A stretch of DNA of 64,000 bases. Source: Streptomyces sp. SAI-135 (GTDB taxonomy: Bacteria > Actinomycetota > Actinomycetes > Streptomycetales > Streptomycetaceae). Shown here piece after piece: positions 1 to 7,240 of the stretch. The translations under genes were made by a program, and so were the position numbers. Location of the stretch: positions 4,836,001-4,900,000 of the forward strand of contig NZ_JARXYP010000002.1 in the NCBI RefSeq assembly GCF_029893805.1. The letters are read 5' to 3'. The notes beneath the pieces were generated by a model. It saw nothing but the letters and a program-made list of their open reading frames with translations, was not told the DNA's origin and searched no databases. Each line of letters opens with the position of its first letter. Positions within the stretch are counted from its first letter, which is position 1.

Positions 1-545
1 AGCAGCATCTGGACTCCCGGGGCTTCATGAACCGGATCCTCGGCCGGCTCACCAGGTCCATCACCCGGCCGGGGCAGATGTTTCCGCTGGGCTTTCTCTT
101 CGGGCTCGGCTTCGACACGGCCACCGAGGTCACGCTGATGGTGATGGCGGGGTCGGGTGCGGCGGCCGGACTGCCCTGGTACGCGATCCTGTGCCTCCCC
201 CTGCTCTTCGCCGCCGGCATGAGCCTGTTCGACACCCTCGACGGCACGTTCATGAACTTCGCGTACCAGTGGGCCTTCTCCAACCCGGTGCGCAAGGTGT
301 TCTACAACCTCGCCATCACCGGCCTGTCCATCGCGGTCGCCTTCTTCATCGGCACGATCGAGCTCGTCGGCGTCCTGCACGACAAGCTCGCCCTCACCGA
401 CGCCCTCACCACCTGGATCGCCGACATCGACCTCGACAACGTCGGGTACGTCATCGTCGGCCTGTTCGTGGTGGTGTGGGCGGCGGCGATCGCCTACTGG
501 CGGCTGGCGAAGGTGGAGCAGCGGTGGGGCGTCAGCGGTTCCTGA
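1..545 (+). CDS. NiCoT-family nickel/cobalt transporter, 3' part only
   Basis: The reading frame is open from the window edge, so the 5' end lies outside; an internal ATG at 27 is not the true start. The visible part of about 180 residues has the hydrophobic pattern of the C-terminal half of HoxN/NixA-type permeases, with signatures LGFDTATEV and GMSLFDTLDG, which are characteristic NiCoT motifs, and four membrane segments. Such proteins import Ni2+ or Co2+ across the cytoplasmic membrane for metalloenzymes or B12. The stop is followed by a convergent gene 17 bases on. Family call is secure; the metal cannot be told from this fragment. Confidence 0.88.
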   Translation, partial: QHLDSRGFMNRILGRLTRSITRPGQMFPLGFLFGLGFDTATEVTLMVMAGSGAAAGLPWYAILCLPLLFAAGMSLFDTLDGTFMNFAYQWAFSNPVRKVFYNLAITGLSIAVAFFIGTIELVGVLHDKLALTDALTTWIADIDLDNVGYVIVGLFVVVWAAAIAYWRLAKVEQRWGVSGS

Positions 546-561
546 GGGCCCGGACCGGCCG

Positions 562-1524
562 CTAGGCCCCCTCCACCGCCGTCAGCCACAGCTTCACGTA
601 CCGTTCCACGTCCACGTCCAACCCCACGTCCACGAGGGTCACTTCGCGTCCGCCCTCGTGGATCTCGGACTCGCCGGGACGGCGGCGGCGGTCGACGACG
701 GTCTGGCCGCGGGTCGGGCCGGGGGTCAACGAGACCTCCACCGGCAGGAGTTCGGTGGTCAGGCCGCCCGGGTCGACGACCGCGCACACCGCGCCCGCGT
801 CGCCGAGGCCGCCGCTGGGGGTGGGGTCGCCGGAGGTGGCCGGGTCGCGGTGGGCGAGGAGCTCCCCGGCCATGCGCAGGGCCGGTTCCGCACTCGCGCG
901 CAGCCGCTGGACGTCCGCCGCCGGGACGACGACCCGCTCGAAGACGTCCAGCCCGTACATGGTGATCGGCACCCCCGCGGTGAGCAGGACCGCGGCCGCC
1001 TCGGGGTCGTGCCAGACGTTGAACTCCGCGACCGGGGTGGCGTTCCCGGTCGCCACCGCGCCGCCCATGAACACGATCCGCTCGATGTTGCGCACCACGT
1101 CGGGGTGCGTACGAAGGAGCAGCGCGATGTTGGTGAGCGGGGCGGTCGGGACGAGCGTCACGGGGGTGGGCGAGGCGAGGATCTCCCGCCGGAGCAGCGT
1201 CACCGCGTCCACGTCCACCGCCACCCGGGTCGGGGCGGGCAGCCCCAGGTCGCCCATCCCGTCGAGCCCGTGCACGTGCTGCGCGGTGCGCACGGGCTCG
1301 ATCAGCGGCCGCTCGGCACCCCGGGCCACCGGGACGTCCCCGGCCCCGGCCTGCTCCAGGACGGTCAGCGTGTTGCGGACCACGCCGTCGACGTCGGTGT
1401 TCCCGGCGACACAGGTGACCGCGCGCAGGTCGATGCCGGGGTGCCGTACGGCGAACAGCAGGGCCAGGGCGTCGTCGACACCGGTGTCGCAGTCGATGAT
1501 CACCGGGATGGGCTGACCGGTCAC
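562..1524 (-). CDS. Nucleoside hydrolase, IunH/RihA type
   Basis: This 320-residue protein hydrolyses the N-glycosidic bond of ribonucleosides in purine/pyrimidine salvage. The N-terminal DCDTGVDDALAL (residues 11-22) is the Asp cluster that binds the catalytic Ca2+ in this family, and NVWHDPEAAAVL further on is the second conserved metal/ribose region. Length matches the family (about 310-330). The start is GTG at 1524, with AAAGGA 8 bases upstream. Substrate (inosine-uridine versus purine- or pyrimidine-specific) cannot be deduced. It runs convergently to the transporter and in the same direction as the synthetase gene upstream. Confidence 0.93.
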   Translation of the reverse strand: MTGQPIPVIIDCDTGVDDALALLFAVRHPGIDLRAVTCVAGNTDVDGVVRNTLTVLEQAGAGDVPVARGAERPLIEPVRTAQHVHGLDGMGDLGLPAPTRVAVDVDAVTLLRREILASPTPVTLVPTAPLTNIALLLRTHPDVVRNIERIVFMGGAVATGNATPVAEFNVWHDPEAAAVLLTAGVPITMYGLDVFERVVVPAADVQRLRASAEPALRMAGELLAHRDPATSGDPTPSGGLGDAGAVCAVVDPGGLTTELLPVEVSLTPGPTRGQTVVDRRRRPGESEIHEGGREVTLVDVGLDVDVERYVKLWLTAVEGA

Positions 1525-1562
1525 GGCGGGGATCCTTTCGTCACTGGCGTACGGGACCGACC

Positions 1563-2789
1563 TTACGCAGCCGCCCAGAGTCCGGGCCCGCGATCACCGG
1601 CCCGGACGCCGATCCGTTCCAGCAGCTCGTCGACCGGTACCGCTCCCGGCCGGCGTCCGTCCCGCAGTCGCACGGCCGCACGGCCGGCGCCGGCCTCCCG
1701 CTCGCCGATCACCGCCTGGTACGGCACGAGGCGCGCGGCGCGGACGCGGGCGGCGAGGGTGCCGTGGCCGGGGCCGGAGAGTTCGGCCCGGATGCCGCGC
1801 GCTGCGGCCAGCCGTACGACCTCGTGGGCCCGCTCCTCCTGGGCGTCGCCCACGGGCAGGACCACGAGTTGCACGGGCGCGAGCCACACCGGGAACGCGC
1901 CGCCGTGGGTCTCGACGAGATGGGCGACCGCCCGCTCCACGCTCCCGATGACGCTGCGGTGGACCATGACCGGACGGTGCCTGTCGCCATCGGGTCCGAT
2001 GTAGTGGAGGTCGAAGCGCTCGGGCTGGTGGAAGTCGATCTGGACGGTGGAGAGGGTGGACTCGCGGCCGGCGGGGTCGGTGATCTGCACGTCGATCTTG
2101 GGGCCGTAGAAGGCGGCCTCGCCCTCGACGGAGTCGTGGTCGACGCCGTCCAGGACCTCTTCGAGGAGGGCGGTGGCGCGGCGCCAGAGCGCGGGGTCCG
2201 CGACGTACTTGCCGGAGCCGCCCGGCAGGGACAGGCGGTACCTGGCCGCCCGGATGCCGAGGTCGTCGTAGGCGCGCCGGATGAGGTCCAGGGCGGCGCG
2301 GGCCTCCGCCACGACCTGCTCGGGGGTGCAGAAGACGTGGGCGTCGTTGAGCTGGATGGCGCGGACGCGGGTGAGGCCGCCGAGGACGCCCGAGAGCTCG
2401 GAGCGGTACATGCCGCCCAACTCGGCCATCCGCAACGGCAGTTCCCGGTAACTGTGGGACCGGGAACGGTAGATGAGGGCGTGGTGCGGGCACAGGCTCG
2501 GCCGCAGGACGACCTCCTCGCCGCCGAGCCGCATCGGCGGGAACATGTCGTCGCCGTAGTGCGACCAGTGCCCGGAGATCTCGTACAGCTCCCGCTTGCC
2601 GAGCACGGGCGAGTACACGTGCCGGTACCCGGCGGCCCGCTCGACCTCCCGGACGTACTCCTCCAGCACATGCCGTACGACGGCCCCGTCGGGCAGCCAG
2701 TACGGCAGGCCCGCGCCCATCAGCGGATCGGTGTCGAACAGACCGAGCTCACGGCCGAGCCGACGGTGGTCGTACAGGTGGTCGTCCAT
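1563..2789 (-). CDS. Short threonyl-tRNA synthetase paralogue
   Basis: The protein has 408 residues against about 640 for a full ThrRS. It holds only the class II catalytic core and the C-terminal anticodon-binding domain; the N-terminal TGS and editing domains are missing. The three zinc ligands of the ThrRS active site are present: Cys100 (SLCPHH), His151 (LNDAHVF) and His277 (MVHRSVIGS). Motif 2 (MAELGGMYRSELSG) is also intact, so it should charge tRNA-Thr. The ATG at 2789 has GAGGGAG in front; a longer in-frame extension would run through the attenuator hairpin and is rejected. Expression is probably controlled by the Thr-codon leader peptide and terminator upstream. Such second copies often act as stress- or antibiotic-tolerant isoenzymes; that role is inference. 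Confidence 0.88.
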   Translation of the reverse strand: MDDHLYDHRRLGRELGLFDTDPLMGAGLPYWLPDGAVVRHVLEEYVREVERAAGYRHVYSPVLGKRELYEISGHWSHYGDDMFPPMRLGGEEVVLRPSLCPHHALIYRSRSHSYRELPLRMAELGGMYRSELSGVLGGLTRVRAIQLNDAHVFCTPEQVVAEARAALDLIRRAYDDLGIRAARYRLSLPGGSGKYVADPALWRRATALLEEVLDGVDHDSVEGEAAFYGPKIDVQITDPAGRESTLSTVQIDFHQPERFDLHYIGPDGDRHRPVMVHRSVIGSVERAVAHLVETHGGAFPVWLAPVQLVVLPVGDAQEERAHEVVRLAAARGIRAELSGPGHGTLAARVRAARLVPYQAVIGEREAGAGRAAVRLRDGRRPGAVPVDELLERIGVRAGDRGPGLWAAA

Positions 2790-2836
2790 GGGGATCTCCC
2801 TCGCGGTGGGGGGGCGAGGAACCGAAGGGAACGACA

Positions 2837-2865
2837 GAACCCCGGGGCACTCGCCCCGGGGCTTC
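2837..2865 (-). terminator. Attenuator terminator hairpin before the ThrRS gene
   Basis: On the minus strand the arms CCCCGGGGC and GCCCCGGGG close on a GAGT loop. The stem is extended by GAA/TTC with one bulged G and followed by a moderately U-rich stretch. It lies 16 bases after the leader-peptide stop and 48 bases before the synthetase start, where an attenuation terminator belongs. Confidence 0.75.
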
Positions 2866-2880
2866 GGACTGCGACAGCGG

Positions 2881-2949
2881 TCAGCGCGCCGGGACCTGCT
2901 CCGGCGTCGTCGTGATCGACACGACGGCAATGACGTGGGCACGCTGCAT
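2881..2949 (-). CDS. Threonine leader peptide (22 residues)
   Basis: The short frame reads MQRAHVIAVVSITTTPEQVPAR, with an Ile codon and three consecutive ACG Thr codons at residues 12-15. A TACCCT -10 box (2956-2961) lies six bases before the ATG, so the transcript is probably leaderless and starts at the initiation codon. GTCGTG/CACGAC (2909-2925) can pair across the Thr codons, and a terminator hairpin follows. This is the layout of ribosome-mediated attenuation: stalling at Thr codons when charged tRNA-Thr is scarce would prevent the terminator from forming. The leader is in frame with, and shares its stop codon with, the long tail of the upstream DMT transporter frame. Confidence 0.75.
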   Translation of the reverse strand: MQRAHVIAVVSITTTPEQVPAR

Positions 2950-4131
2950 GCGGTGAGGGTAGGGGGACGGGCGGGGGCGGCGCGAGGGCTTTTCGACCGG
3001 GGGGCGCCGACGGGCCGTGCGTGTCATGCGCAGGAAGCGGCTCGCCGAGTGTGCCGCCGGGAGCACCACGGCAACCCGATCCCGGGTCTGGCGGAGCACC
3101 CCGGCTGTTGTCCGCTCTACGGCAGGCCGGGGTGCGGCCCGGCGCGGTCGTGAGCGTGACGTCTTCGCCCGGCGGCCGGAGTTCCGGCGTCGGCCGCGGT
3201 GTGCGCCCTCGGGGCCAGGCCCTGAGCGCCGCCAGCGGGAACCGGCGGGCTCCGCCTCCTCTCGGCGGGGGCCCGTCCCGCGCACCACCGTCACTGCCGT
3301 CAGGGCCACCGCCAGGCCCAGCGCGGTCTGTGGCGTGAAGGGCTCGTCGAACATCAGCGCGCCCCAGACGGCCGTGACGGGTGCCATGAGGAACATGAGG
3401 GTGTTGACCTCGGTGACTCCGGAGCGCTGGAGGACGAGCCAGTACAGGCCGTAGCCGCCGAAGGTGGACAGGGTCACGAGCCAGACCGTCGCGAGCCAGA
3501 AGGATCCCGTGGCGGGCGGGGTCGCGGTGCCGGTCGCGAGGGCGGCGGCCGTGAAGACGACGGCGCTGGTGGCGCAGTGGACGGTCATCGCGTCGGCCGG
3601 GGTCACCGGGGTGCGGGAGCGCCGGTCGAGGAAGGTGGCCGCGACCAGCGAGAGCATCCCGGCGAACGGGACGAGGTAGGTCCACCACGCCACCCCCGTC
3701 GTCGAGGCCGCGTCGGCCGTGGTGACCAGGGCGACTCCGCACAGGCCCAGGCACAGACCGAGCCACTGCCGGGCCGACACGTACTGGCGCAGCAGCGGAC
3801 CGGCGAGCGCGCCCGCGACCAGCGGCTGGGTGCCGTCGATCAGGGCCGTCGTACCGCTGGAGACGCCGAGCTGGATCGCGTAGTAGACGGTGAGCAGGTA
3901 ACCGCTCTGGGAGAGCAGTCCGATCAGGGCCTGCCGGGCGAGGTCGCGGGGTGCGAGCGCGCGCCAGGGGGCGCGGCCCCGGTGGAGCGCGTACGCGAGC
4001 AGGACGGCCGCGAGCGGCAGGAACCGCCACATCAGGAGCGTCGTCGCGCCGGCGTCCTCGGTGCCCAGCCTCGCGCCGACGAACCCCGAGCTCCAGCAGA
4101 CGACGAAGGCGGCGGAGAGCAGGACGTTCAT
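2881..4131 (-). CDS. EamA/DMT-family transporter with long Arg-rich tail
   Basis: The first ~285 residues form the usual ten-helix drug/metabolite transporter made of two EamA repeats (for example CWSSGFVGARLG early on and the GGYGLYWLVLQRSG region in the second half). Such proteins export small metabolites or drugs at the cytoplasmic membrane. The family normally ends near the VVRGTGPRREE segment, about 3230. Here no stop occurs until 2881, adding some 125 Arg/Pro-rich residues whose last 22 are the Thr leader peptide in the same frame. The tail is probably non-functional or the result of a lost stop or small indel. ATG 4131 is preferred over GTG 4143. It diverges from the TetR gene, whose operators cover its promoter. 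Confidence 0.8.
   Translation of the reverse strand: MNVLLSAAFVVCWSSGFVGARLGTEDAGATTLLMWRFLPLAAVLLAYALHRGRAPWRALAPRDLARQALIGLLSQSGYLLTVYYAIQLGVSSGTTALIDGTQPLVAGALAGPLLRQYVSARQWLGLCLGLCGVALVTTADAASTTGVAWWTYLVPFAGMLSLVAATFLDRRSRTPVTPADAMTVHCATSAVVFTAAALATGTATPPATGSFWLATVWLVTLSTFGGYGLYWLVLQRSGVTEVNTLMFLMAPVTAVWGALMFDEPFTPQTALGLAVALTAVTVVRGTGPRREEAEPAGSRWRRSGPGPEGAHRGRRRNSGRRAKTSRSRPRRAAPRPAVERTTAGVLRQTRDRVAVVLPAAHSASRFLRMTRTARRRPPVEKPSRRPRPSPYPHRMQRAHVIAVVSITTTPEQVPAR
2956..2961 (-). promoter_or_regulatory. Leaderless -10 box for the Thr leader
   Basis: TACCCT fits the actinobacterial TANNNT -10 consensus, and the A of the leader ATG is seven bases downstream. No clear -35 is visible. Confidence 0.5.
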
Positions 4132-4150
4132 GCAGGTCACCACCCGTGAC

Positions 4151-4166
4151 TAGACAGATCGGTCTA
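4151..4166. promoter_or_regulatory. TetR operator site 1
   Basis: TAGACAGATCGGTCTA has perfect TAGAC/GTCTA arms and the same core AGATCG as the second site 18 bases away. It lies between the divergent transporter and regulator genes. Confidence 0.7.
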
Positions 4167-4184
4167 CCTCCTTGCCGTCACCAC

Positions 4185-4200
4185 TATACAGATCGGTATA
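4185..4200. promoter_or_regulatory. TetR operator site 2 with divergent -10 boxes
   Basis: TATACAGATCGGTATA has perfect TATAC/GTATA arms. TATAGT (4197-4202, plus strand) is the -10 box of a leaderless tetR transcript starting at GTG 4210, and TATAGT on the minus strand (4185-4190, extending one base out) can serve the transporter. One bound repressor dimer would therefore block both promoters. Confidence 0.7.
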
Positions 4201-4209
4201 GTCGGTGGG

Positions 4210-4788
4210 GTGGGAGACAGTGGACAGGCACCCCAGGTGCGGCGGATCGGCATGACCCCGGGCGCCCGGCGCGCCCTCGCGGCGGCGTCCCGGCTGTTCT
4301 ACGAGCGCGGCATCCACGCGGTCGGCGTGGACCTCATCGCCGCCGAGGCCGGGGTGACGAAGAAGACGCTCTACGACCGGTTCGGCTCCAAGGAGCAGAT
4401 CGTCGTGGAGTACCTCGCCGACCGGGACGAGCGCTGGCGGGCGTACCTCACGGAGCGGCTCGCGGCGGCGGGACCGGACACCGTCGAGCGGGTCCGCGCG
4501 GTCTTCGAGGCCTCTCGGGAGTGGATGGACGACAACAGCCCCAAGGGCTGCGGGATGGTCAACGCCCACGCCGAGATCAGCGACCCCGCCCACCCGGCGT
4601 ACGCCGTCATCGCCGGCCAGAAGCAGTGGATGCTCCGGCTCTTCACCGACCTGGCCCCCGGGCAGGCCGGCACCCTCGTGCTCCTGCACGAGGGCGCCAT
4701 GGTCGCCCACGGGCTGCGCGTCTTCCCCGACCCCATCGGGTACGCCCGCGACCGGGCGGTGGAACTCCTCGGCGCAGGAGCTTCGTGA
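4210..4788 (+). CDS. TetR/AcrR-family transcriptional regulator
   Basis: A 192-residue repressor with an N-terminal helix-turn-helix at about residues 35-58 (VGVDLIAAEAGVTKKTLYDRFGSKEQ) and an all-helical ligand-binding C-terminal part. The GTG start at 4210 is exactly seven bases after a TATAGT -10 box, so the mRNA is probably leaderless. It diverges from the EamA transporter, and the two matching inverted repeats between them point to autoregulation and control of the exporter, presumably relieved by the exported compound. The ligand is unknown. Confidence 0.92.
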   Translation: MGDSGQAPQVRRIGMTPGARRALAAASRLFYERGIHAVGVDLIAAEAGVTKKTLYDRFGSKEQIVVEYLADRDERWRAYLTERLAAAGPDTVERVRAVFEASREWMDDNSPKGCGMVNAHAEISDPAHPAYAVIAGQKQWMLRLFTDLAPGQAGTLVLLHEGAMVAHGLRVFPDPIGYARDRAVELLGAGAS

Positions 4789-4857
4789 CCGCGGCCCCCG
4801 GCACCCTCCGCTGCGCATCCAATCCGCGGCCCGCGCAGAAACGGATTACACCCGGAC

Positions 4858-5466
4858 ATGTCCCGACCGCGGAGGCCCTCGGTGAAAGAAGCAGTGCATA
4901 TCGGAAGAAATCCGGCGGTGGAGCCGGATCTTCAGGAGCTGGTGGGCCAGGTGGCGCTGGGTGACGAGGAGGCGTTCGCCCGGGTCTACGACACCGTGGT
5001 GGGGTCGGTGTTCGGAGTGGTGCGTGCCGTACTGCGCGACCGGGCGCAGTCGGAGGAAGTCGTGCAGGAAGTGCTCGTGGAGGTGTGGCGGACCGCTCCC
5101 CGCTACCGCGCCGACCGCGGGACGGCCATCAACTGGATCCTCACCCTGGCGCACCGCCGCGCGGTGGACCGGATCCGCTCGGCGGACGCCGCCGCGGCCC
5201 GCGACCACAAGGCGGCGCTGCTGGACCGGCTGCCCGAGTACGACGAGGTGGCCGAGCACGTCGAGGCCCGCCTGGAGCGGGAGCAGGTACGGCGCTGTCT
5301 GCGCACCCTGACCGAGATCCAGCGCCAGGCCGTGACCCTCGCCTACTACCGGGGACTGACCTACCGCCAGGTGGCGGAGGCACTGTCGCTCCCCCTCGGC
5401 ACCGTGAAGACCCGACTGCGCGACGGACTCATCCGGCTGCGCGACTGCCTGGGGGTGACCGCGTGA
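4858..5466 (+). CDS. sigK: ECF RNA polymerase sigma factor, SigK type
   Basis: A 202-residue ECF sigma factor with sigma-2 at about residues 38-105 (VVQEVLVEVWRTAPRYRADRGTAINWILTLAHRRAVDRIR) and sigma-4 at about 140-195 (RQAVTLAYYRGLTYRQVAEAL, LGTVKTRLRDGL). The TAPRYRADRGTAINWILTLAHRRAVD stretch is typical of the SigK group (ECF19). Its TGA overlaps the GTG of the next gene, an RskA-type anti-sigma factor, so the pair is translationally coupled. In mycobacteria SigK controls the fasciclin proteins MPT70 and MPT83; a fasciclin lipoprotein lies 4.4 kb downstream here. Confidence 0.9.
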   Translation: MSRPRRPSVKEAVHIGRNPAVEPDLQELVGQVALGDEEAFARVYDTVVGSVFGVVRAVLRDRAQSEEVVQEVLVEVWRTAPRYRADRGTAINWILTLAHRRAVDRIRSADAAAARDHKAALLDRLPEYDEVAEHVEARLEREQVRRCLRTLTEIQRQAVTLAYYRGLTYRQVAEALSLPLGTVKTRLRDGLIRLRDCLGVTA

Positions 5467-6215
5467 CCACCGTCGACCTGCACCGGATGACAGGTGCCTA
5501 CGCCCTGCACGCGCTGTCCGACGAGGAGAACACGGCGTTCGAGCGTCACCTCCCGGACTGCGAGCCGTGCGCCCAGGAGGCCGCCGAACTGCGCGCCACC
5601 GCGGCCCGGCTGGGCCTCGCCGCCACCACGGCACCGCCGGCCGCCCTGCGCGCACAGGTGCTGCGCCGGATCACCACCGTCCGGCAGGTGCCGCCCGGAC
5701 CGCCGGCCCAGGCGCCCACCGTCCGGGCCCGGCTGCGCACCCGGGCCCTGTCCCGGTGGGCACTGGCGGCCTGCCTCGCGACGGCCGCGGCGCTGGGCGG
5801 CACGACCGTGTGGCAGTACCAGCGGGCCGAGGACGCCCGGGGCCGGGCGGGGCAGGCGGTGCGCACGACGGACGAGATCGCCGCCGTGCTGTCCGCGCCG
5901 GACGCCCGGACACGGGCCGCGGAACTGGCGGACGGCGCCACCGGCACCGTCGTCGTCTCCCGCGGTCTCGACCGGGCCGTCTTCGCCGTGTCCGGGATGG
6001 CCCGGCCCCCGGGCGGCAAGGTGTACCAGCTCTGGTTCGACGACGAGGGCACCATGCGGTCGGCCGGTCTGATGGACCCCGGCCGCAGCGACCAGGCGGT
6101 GCTGATGCGGGGCGCGGTCGACGGGGCGTCGGGCATGGGCGTCACCGTCGAACCCGCGGGCGGCTCGAAGCACCCCAGCTCCGCGCCGGTCGCCCTGATG
6201 AGTTTCCCGGGCTGA
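5463..6215 (+). CDS. rskA: RskA-type membrane anti-sigma factor
   Basis: The 250-residue protein starts at GTG 5463, overlapping the sigma-factor stop by four bases. Its cytoplasmic N-terminus carries a zinc-binding anti-sigma motif (His29, Cys33, Cys36 in HLPDCEPC). One membrane helix at about residues 98-115 follows. The extracytoplasmic C-terminal part has the RskA/SigK-anti-sigma signature (PPGGKVYQLWF, then VTVEPAGGS). It should hold the SigK-like factor inactive until intramembrane proteolysis. The domain order and coupling make the assignment firm; the inducing signal is unknown. Confidence 0.9.
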   Translation: MTTVDLHRMTGAYALHALSDEENTAFERHLPDCEPCAQEAAELRATAARLGLAATTAPPAALRAQVLRRITTVRQVPPGPPAQAPTVRARLRTRALSRWALAACLATAAALGGTTVWQYQRAEDARGRAGQAVRTTDEIAAVLSAPDARTRAAELADGATGTVVVSRGLDRAVFAVSGMARPPGGKVYQLWFDDEGTMRSAGLMDPGRSDQAVLMRGAVDGASGMGVTVEPAGGSKHPSSAPVALMSFPG

Positions 6216-6221
6216 GGCTCC

Positions 6222-6599
6222 TCAGACGAGGCCCGTGACCGTCACGGTGATCCGCGGCCCGGGCTGCGGGGCCGAAAGGGCCCCCAGCCTGTGGGCGACG
6301 GTGGCCCGCACGGCCCGGGCCACGTCCACGGCCCTGGCCTCCCGGAGCGCGACGACGTGGATCTCCACGTACCAGGGGCCGTCGGCGTCCGGCCGGGTCA
6401 TCCGCACTCCGGCAGGCGTGCCGCCGGTGCTGCCGTCGCCGTGGGCGGGCCGGTGCCGGACGGAGCGCAACCGGTCGGCCAGGCCCGGCCGGAGGAACGC
6501 CACGCCCCGCACGCCCGCCGCGGCCGCGGCGGCCTGCTCGACGAGTGCCGCGTGCGCGGGGCCCGCGGTGTCCTCTGTGCCCGCAGTGTCGAAGGTCAT
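6222..6599 (-). CDS. Asp23-like small protein of the ECF operon
   Basis: A 125-residue acidic/Ala-rich protein with no signal peptide or membrane helix. Its pattern (VRGVAFLRPG, then WYVEIHVVALREARAVDVARAVRATVAHRL and ITVTVTGLV) repeats the alternation of beta-strands and amphipathic helices of the Asp23/Gls24 fold. The ATG overlaps the stop of the upstream gene (ATGA), so it is the last gene of a three-gene operon with an ECF sigma factor and a zinc-motif/Asp23 fusion. AGGAGG lies 10 bases upstream. The Asp23 relationship is distant and inferred from pattern and context. Confidence 0.75.
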   Translation of the reverse strand: MTFDTAGTEDTAGPAHAALVEQAAAAAAGVRGVAFLRPGLADRLRSVRHRPAHGDGSTGGTPAGVRMTRPDADGPWYVEIHVVALREARAVDVARAVRATVAHRLGALSAPQPGPRITVTVTGLV

Positions 6600-7240
6600 C
6601 GCGTACGGCCCTCCTGACCGTGCTCGGTCCCCGCCGGGACCAGGTCGGTGACACGGATGTCCACAGCCGCCACGACCAGCCCCAGCTCACGGTCGGCGGC
6701 CTCCCGGACCCGTTCGCGCACCCGCGCGGCGAGCTCGGGCAGCGGGGCGCCGGCCGGGGCGTGGATGTCGAGCCGGACCCCGACTCCCGCGACGGCGCCG
6801 TCCGCGACCGCGCTGTCCGGGCCGGTCTCCAGGAGGCGGCAGGATCCGGCCCGGACACCGCTGACCGTCTCGGCCGCCGCGCGCAGCGAGCGTGCAGCGA
6901 CCGCTTCCATGATCCAAAGGTCCTCGGCAGGCTCACCGAGGGGCAGGGGGCGGCCGGGACGCAGTTCCATGCGGACCACGTCCATGATCCGCCGGGTCAG
7001 CGGCTCGGCGTCGTACGCCGGGCCGTCCGTCGTCTGCGTGCGCAGGCCGCTCACGGCCGACTCCAGCCGGTCGAGTTCGCGCACCGCCTCCCGGCAGTGC
7101 GGGCAGGACCGCAGGTGCGCGTCGTCGGGCCGCAGCTCCCAGTCCTCCCAGGTCCGCGACAACAGCCGCCCGCAGGCCAGGATCTCGTCGTCGTCGCCGG
7201 GGTCGGACGCCCGGTTCGGCGGTTCGGTGTGGGCGGTCAT
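6596..7240 (-). CDS. Putative anti-sigma factor: zinc motif fused to Asp23-like domain
   Basis: The 214-residue protein begins with a zinc-binding anti-sigma signature (His42, Cys46, Cys49 in HLRSCPHC). Its C-terminal half resembles Asp23/Gls24 (EAVAARSLRAAAETVSGV, GVGVRLDIHAP, ELGLVVAAVDIRV). No membrane helix is visible, so it is probably cytoplasmic. Its start overlaps the stop of the ECF sigma gene and its stop overlaps the start of the next Asp23-like gene (ATGA at both ends), which implies tight co-translation. By position and motif it should bind the neighbouring sigma factor. Coupling of an anti-sigma module directly to an envelope-stress domain is unusual. ATG 7240 is the first start inside the operon order. 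Confidence 0.82.
   Translation of the reverse strand: MTAHTEPPNRASDPGDDDEILACGRLLSRTWEDWELRPDDAHLRSCPHCREAVRELDRLESAVSGLRTQTTDGPAYDAEPLTRRIMDVVRMELRPGRPLPLGEPAEDLWIMEAVAARSLRAAAETVSGVRAGSCRLLETGPDSAVADGAVAGVGVRLDIHAPAGAPLPELAARVRERVREAADRELGLVVAAVDIRVTDLVPAGTEHGQEGRTR

Noticed and set aside
4165..4172. AAGGAGG on the minus strand before the DMT transporter as its ribosome site
   Set aside because: It is 24 bases or more from any start codon of that gene, too far to act in initiation.
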